Shown here one piece after another: positions 60,385-64,000 of a stretch of 64,000 nt of DNA. The DNA comes from Micromonospora sp. WMMD1120 (GTDB lineage: Bacteria > Actinomycetota > Actinomycetes > Mycobacteriales > Micromonosporaceae): positions 372,001-436,000 of the forward strand of contig NZ_JARUBO010000005.1 of NCBI RefSeq assembly GCF_029626235.1, given 5' to 3'. Numbering within the stretch: the first letter of the stretch is position 1; each line of letters begins with the position of its first letter. The notes beneath the pieces are model-generated. The model was given only the letters and a program-made list of their open reading frames with translations, searched no databases and was not told the origin of the DNA. The translations under genes and the position numbers were made by a program.

Positions 60385-60897
60385 CGTCATGCCGCCACCG
60401 GACCGGTCCGCCGGGTGCCGGACCCCTCAGGCAGCCCGGCGGACCGGTGTTCGGGTAGTGACCCAGTGCCCCGCCCGGGTCAGCTGTACAGCGGCCCGTG
60501 CGGATGGTGGTGGCAGAAGCCGTCCTGGTGGCGGTGGGATGGGGCCACCGTGACGGCCATGGGCGGGTCGAACCCGGGGGACGGATCTCGACCGGTGCTG
60601 ACGCCGCGACCGGGGGACGGGCACGACGACGGCGACGGGAGAGCTGCCCGGGACTCTCCGCAACCCGATGCGACGGCTCTCGCTATCGAGCAACGCCATT
60701 ACCGTAACCGAAAACAGCTCACTATGGAAGCGCTCCCACCACCGGTGTTCCGGCCGCGCCCATCACCCGCCGGGTGCCGGCCTCACCCTGCCCGGGCGAG
60801 GCCGGGTCACCCCGGACGGTGGCACCATCGGCGCAGGGGCGGACCTCCGGCCACAACCGCCATTCGGTCTGCCGTCGGCACAGCGGAGGAGGGACAG
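60385..60897. other. Long intergenic region before BON gene
   Basis: A 513-bp gap. A frame is open here but its codon pattern is unconvincing. The AT-richer segment 60690-60730 probably holds the promoter of the BON gene and contains the palindrome at 60725-60738. Confidence 0.45.
60725..60738. promoter_or_regulatory. CebR-like palindrome TGGAAGCGCTCCCA
   Basis: Differs from the CebR consensus TGGGAGCGCTCCCA at one position. It lies 160 bp before the BON gene and overlaps a TATGG patch. The LacI-type regulator is not in this window. Confidence 0.55.
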
Positions 60898-61584
60898 ATG
60901 GCCATCGCGGAGATCAACCGCACCGACCAGGATATCCAGTCCGCCGTCCTCGACGAGCTGACCTGGGAGCCGCGGGTGCAGCCGCACGAGATCGGCGTGA
61001 CGGTCGTCGAGGGCGTCGTCACCCTGACCGGTCGCGTGGACAGCTACGCCAAGAAGTGGGCCGCGGAACGGGCCACCCATCGGGTCGCCTCGGTCCGGGC
61101 GGTCGCCAACGACGTGGCGGTGCGGCTGACCAGCGTGACGGAACGCGCCGACACCGACCTGGCCGCCGCCGCCAGCCACACGCTGGAGTGGGACGCCTTC
61201 GTGCCCATCGAGAAGCTCCAGGTCACCGTCGCCGCCGGGTGGGTGACGCTGCACGGCGACGTCGAATGGGAGTACCAGCGGCGGGCGGCCGAGAACGCGG
61301 TCTCCCGGCTGACCGGGGTGCGCGGCGTGAGCAACGGCATCACCGTCCGGCCGGCCACCGCTCCGGACGGGCGGAACCTGGCCGACCGGATCGTCGACGC
61401 CCTCGCCCGCGCCGGCGCGACCGAGGCCGAGCGGATCAGCGTCCGGGTGCACGGCGACACCGCCATCCTCGCCGGACTGGTGCACTCCATGCCCGAACGG
61501 GCCGAGGTGGAGCAGATCGCCTGGTCCGCGCCGGGTATCCGGGAGGTGCAGAACCACATCGCGGTCGCCCCGGTGCTGCGCTGA
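60898..61584 (+). CDS. Three-BON-domain protein
   Basis: A 228-residue protein of three BON repeats (about 8-75, 78-145, 150-225). Each has the VTVxxGxVTLxGxV core, for example GVTVVEGVVTLTGRVDSYA and VTVAAGWVTLHGDVEW. BON domains bind phospholipid membranes or other ligands and are common in osmotic-shock and hypoxia-induced proteins; mycobacterial relatives are stress-induced. No signal peptide. GGAGGAGGG lies 4 nt before ATG 60898. Confidence 0.88.
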   Translation: MAIAEINRTDQDIQSAVLDELTWEPRVQPHEIGVTVVEGVVTLTGRVDSYAKKWAAERATHRVASVRAVANDVAVRLTSVTERADTDLAAAASHTLEWDAFVPIEKLQVTVAAGWVTLHGDVEWEYQRRAAENAVSRLTGVRGVSNGITVRPATAPDGRNLADRIVDALARAGATEAERISVRVHGDTAILAGLVHSMPERAEVEQIAWSAPGIREVQNHIAVAPVLR

Positions 61585-61627
61585 GCGCGCGCGGATCGGC
61601 CGCCCGCCCGGAGGCGTACGGAAACCA

Positions 61628-61662
61628 CCCCGGGCGGGTGAGTCCGCCTCACCCGCCCCGGG
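61628..61662 (+). terminator. Hairpin between BON and peroxiredoxin genes
   Basis: A 14-nt arm (61628-61641) pairs with 61649-61662 with slight mismatch. It ends 15 bp before the next start codon, so it may attenuate rather than fully stop transcription. Confidence 0.55.
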
Positions 61663-61676
61663 AGCAGGCTGGTGGC

Positions 61677-62171
61677 ATGACTGATCCGAACGGGCTGATC
61701 CAACCGGGGCGTGCCGCACCCGGGTTCACGCTGCCGGCCACTCCGGACGGGCGCCTGACCGGGCCCGAGCAGTTCCGCGGCCGGCCGGTCGTGCTCGTCT
61801 TCTACCCCGCCGACTGGAGCCCCGTGTGTGGCGACCAGATGTCGCTCTACCAGTCGGCGGCACCCGTCTTCGCCCAGTACCAGGCGGTGGTGCTCGGCAT
61901 CTCGGTGGACAGCATCTGGTCGCACCGGGCCTTCGCCGAGAGCCGGGGCATCGAGTTCCCCCTGCTGGCGGATTTCGAGCCCAAGGGCGAGGTGGCTCGC
62001 CGGTACGGCGCGTACCTTCCCCGGGGCGAGGCGGCCCGGGCGCTGGTGGTACTCGACCCGGCGGGGACGGTGAGCTGGAGCCACCTGTCGCCGCCCGACG
62101 TCAACCCCGGCGCGGACGGCATCTTCGACGCCCTGGACCGAATGGCAGCCGATCGGAAGGTGAGCGCCTGA
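61677..62171 (+). CDS. One-cysteine peroxiredoxin
   Basis: A 164-residue AhpC/TSA protein. Peroxidatic Cys51 in FYPADWSPVCGDQMSLY replaces the common PGxTxxC with WSPVC. There is no other cysteine, so a low-molecular-weight thiol such as mycothiol would recycle it. ATG 61677. Its stop overlaps the DsbA-like start as TGATG. Distinct from the AhpE copy at 26028. Confidence 0.88.
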   Translation: MTDPNGLIQPGRAAPGFTLPATPDGRLTGPEQFRGRPVVLVFYPADWSPVCGDQMSLYQSAAPVFAQYQAVVLGISVDSIWSHRAFAESRGIEFPLLADFEPKGEVARRYGAYLPRGEAARALVVLDPAGTVSWSHLSPPDVNPGADGIFDALDRMAADRKVSA

Positions 62172-62719
62172 TGAGCACGCCCCTGCAGGTCACCGCCCGG
62201 CTCCGCGACCCGGTGACCGACGCGGACCACATCCGCGGGCCGGCGGACGCGGCGGTGACGATCGTCGAGTACGGCGATTTCCAGTGCCAGTTCTGTGGCG
62301 CCGCGTACCCGAACCTGCACGAGTTGCTGCGGCAGCGCGCCGACACCGTCCGGCTGGTCTACCGCTACTTTCCCATCGCCAACGTGCACCCGTACGCCGA
62401 GCGCGCCGCCGAGACGGCCGAGGCCGCCGGGGTACGGGGACGGTTCTGGGAGATGCACGACTGGCTCTACGAGCACCAGGACCAACTCGACCCGGTGCAC
62501 CTCTCCCTCGGCGTCGAACAGGTCGGGTTGCCGCCGGACGAGTTGAACGCCGAGGTGGAGAACCGTACGCACGCGGACCGGGTGCGCCGGGACTTCGTGG
62601 GCGGCATCCGCAGCGGGGTGAACGGCACCCCCACCCTGTTCGTCAACGGCGTCCGGCACGACGGCGGCTACGACCTGCCGGACCTGCTGGCGGCCACCGA
62701 CGCCGCCGCCGACGCCTGA
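62171..62719 (+). CDS. DsbA-family thioredoxin-fold protein
   Basis: A 182-residue DsbA-like protein. Active site VEYGDFQCQFCGAAY (Cys39-Cys42) and cis-Pro in VNGTPTLFVNG. The N-terminal segment before the fold resembles thioredoxin-like domains linked to NhaA antiporters, but no membrane domain or signal peptide is present. It may pair with the peroxiredoxin before it (one-base overlap). Confidence 0.9.
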   Translation: MSTPLQVTARLRDPVTDADHIRGPADAAVTIVEYGDFQCQFCGAAYPNLHELLRQRADTVRLVYRYFPIANVHPYAERAAETAEAAGVRGRFWEMHDWLYEHQDQLDPVHLSLGVEQVGLPPDELNAEVENRTHADRVRRDFVGGIRSGVNGTPTLFVNGVRHDGGYDLPDLLAATDAAADA

Positions 62720-62733
62720 ACGACGAAGCCCGC

Positions 62734-64000
62734 TCAGATCAGCCGCAACTCGCGCGCCCGCCGGACCGCCTCGCGCCGGCGGGTCGCGTCGAGCTTGCGG
62801 TAGATGTTGCGGACGTGGGTCTTGACGGTGTTGACCGAGAGGGACAACTCGCTGGCGATCTCCACGTTGGACAGGATGCTCTGCAGGTAGCGCAGGATGG
62901 TCAACTCCCGCTCGGTGAGCGGTTCGTCGAGACCGCCCCGGGGCCCGGCGGCCGACCCGGTGACGTTCTCGCCGGCATCCTGCACCATCTCGCGCACCAG
63001 CGCGAAGTGCGCGGTGCCCGCGTCCAGGTGGGCCGCCAACAGGTCCCGGACCGGCGGCTCGGCGCGGGTGAAGGCCCGCCGGCAGCCCGGCGGACCGGCC
63101 AGGTCGAGCACCTGTTCCAGCAGCCGTCCCGCCCGCCGCCCGTCGCCGGCGCGCTCGGCCAGCACCGCGTCCAGCAGACCCGCGTTCAGGCGTACCGGCA
63201 GGGGCCAGGACGTGGCCGTCTCCGGCTGCCAGTCCGGCAGGGCCCGCTCGGCGGCGGCGGCGTCGCCGGCCAGCAGTTCCACCTTCGCCAGCGCCACCGC
63301 GAGCGCTGGATCGGCGCCCTCGACGCTCACCAGGTCACGGGCGGCGTCCAGGTCGCCCCGCTCGGCGCGCAGCTCGGCCTCGGCGGCCCGCAGCGCAGCG
63401 GTCAGTTCGCCGGCGGACGGCCGGTCGGCGAGCGCGTCCCGGGCCCGGACGAGCAGCCGCTGACCCGCCGCCGGGTCGCCGGCGTCCCGGTGCAGCCACG
63501 CCCGGCAGAGCGCGGCCACCGCCGCCGCCACCGGTTCCCCGTCCAGGGCGGTCCGGGCGTCGCCGTCCTCCGGGACGCCACCCCAGCCGTCGGCGACGGA
63601 CGCCGGGAGGGCGAGGGAGAGGTTCGCCGTGGCCTCCTCGGGCTGGTCCCGCAGCAGCGCCACCACGGCCAGGGCCAGGTACGCGTACGCGCAGTCGAGC
63701 CGACAGGACCAGCCCCGACCGGCCGGCATGGCCAGCGCGTCGCGGGCCGTCCGCTCGGCCGTGGACAGCTCACCGCGGACCGCGAGCAGCACCGCGGCGC
63801 GGCTGGCCGCGACCATTTCGGTACGCGGACGACCGGCCTCCCGGGCCGCCGCGTGGGCCCGGACGAACCGGCCGGTCGGCAACCCGCCGTCGGCCAGCTC
63901 GACAAGCCCCAGCGCGGTGCCGGTGAAGGCGCGCAGGTCCAGGTCGTCCGCCGCGCCGCCGCCACCCGCCGTGGGAGCGGAGCGTGCCGCGGAGGTCGGC
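62734..64000 (-). CDS. LuxR-type regulator with TPR-like repeats (partial)
   Basis: The window ends inside this gene; 422 codons are present and the reading frame stays open to the edge. The visible part is an Ala-rich helical solenoid (sensor) ending in a LuxR HTH: LTERELTILRYLQSILSNVE, then LSLSVNTVKTHVRNIYRKLD. This matches the C-terminal half of MalT/LAL-type regulators, whose N-terminal ATPase domain would lie beyond the edge. It is convergent with the DsbA-like gene, 14 bp away. Confidence 0.88.
   Translation of the reverse strand, partial: PTSAARSAPTAGGGGAADDLDLRAFTGTALGLVELADGGLPTGRFVRAHAAAREAGRPRTEMVAASRAAVLLAVRGELSTAERTARDALAMPAGRGWSCRLDCAYAYLALAVVALLRDQPEEATANLSLALPASVADGWGGVPEDGDARTALDGEPVAAAVAALCRAWLHRDAGDPAAGQRLLVRARDALADRPSAGELTAALRAAEAELRAERGDLDAARDLVSVEGADPALAVALAKVELLAGDAAAAERALPDWQPETATSWPLPVRLNAGLLDAVLAERAGDGRRAGRLLEQVLDLAGPPGCRRAFTRAEPPVRDLLAAHLDAGTAHFALVREMVQDAGENVTGSAAGPRGGLDEPLTERELTILRYLQSILSNVEIASELSLSVNTVKTHVRNIYRKLDATRRREAVRRARELRLI

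Noticed and set aside
60415..60897. Upstream in-frame extension of the BON gene
   Set aside because: No domain and no ribosome site; the strong GGAGGAGGG before ATG 60898 fixes the start downstream.

Overview
The window is chromosomal DNA from a very GC-rich actinobacterium. Coding frames have strongly GC-biased third positions, GTG starts are common, and many genes are joined by four-base GTGA or ATGA overlaps. The genus is an inference: a Micromonospora-like member of the Micromonosporaceae fits best. Reasons are the FasR-fabD-fabH-acpP-fabF operon, the HTH/TPR regulator beside a DNA primase/polymerase-like gene, the homodimeric AceE, and palindromes of the GATCTTGCA type. No phage, plasmid, IS element or CRISPR array was seen.

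Layout, left to right. 1-900: divergent NmrA-like/TetR pair with two matching operators. 1000-3020: monocarboxylate symporter operon with a CRP-like box. 3112-5858: RNase H/phosphatase, zinc-ribbon coiled-coil and Nif3 operon. 5995-8975: flavoprotein, HTH regulator and divergent primase-like gene. 9075-9242: two 72-bp palindromes. 9329-15754: a tightly coupled operon DUF1800, DUF1501, ferric-reductase-like, FMN-binding and ApbE, the most promising little-described system here. 16188-20566: DUF3040, then SWIM/SNF2. 20736-25682: DinB, pyruvyl transferase, GNAT, HAD, SDR, a sigma-factor remnant and an unknown gene. 25876-33798: tRNA-Val, AhpE-like peroxiredoxin, DUF3052, a fused alpha-keto-acid dehydrogenase E1, YjbQ and aceE. 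34081-38788: SRPBCC, beta-glucosidase plus sugar transporter, and gltX. 39003-43159: CopC-like and secreted proteins and a two-component system. 43228-47994: fatty-acid synthase II genes. 48084-55092: NagZ-like lipoprotein, DUF3145, carbonic anhydrase, hydrolase and HelD. 55196-58055: CDF transporter, then a c-di-AMP riboswitch with a secreted coiled-coil protein and a membrane protein. 58195-64000: tandem repeats, a STAS protein, envelope proteins, a BON/peroxiredoxin/DsbA group and a truncated LuxR regulator.

The backbone (RNase H, zinc ribbon, Nif3; AhpE and DUF3052; aceE; fasR and the fab genes) follows the gene order I recall around Rv2228c-Rv2245 of Mycobacterium tuberculosis. Accessory genes have been added between these blocks. 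Functionally the window joins acetate/pyruvate uptake, pyruvate decarboxylation and type II fatty-acid synthesis with redox defence and envelope functions.

At a finer scale it is rich in non-coding structure. There are at least five copies of a 72-bp palindrome family, usually flanked by C-rich sequence on one side and G-rich on the other, and two copies of a second palindrome type. Three proteins contain in-frame 48-bp repeats. An 8-bp repeat occurs 13 times. Several clean inverted repeats lie in promoters and look like operators.
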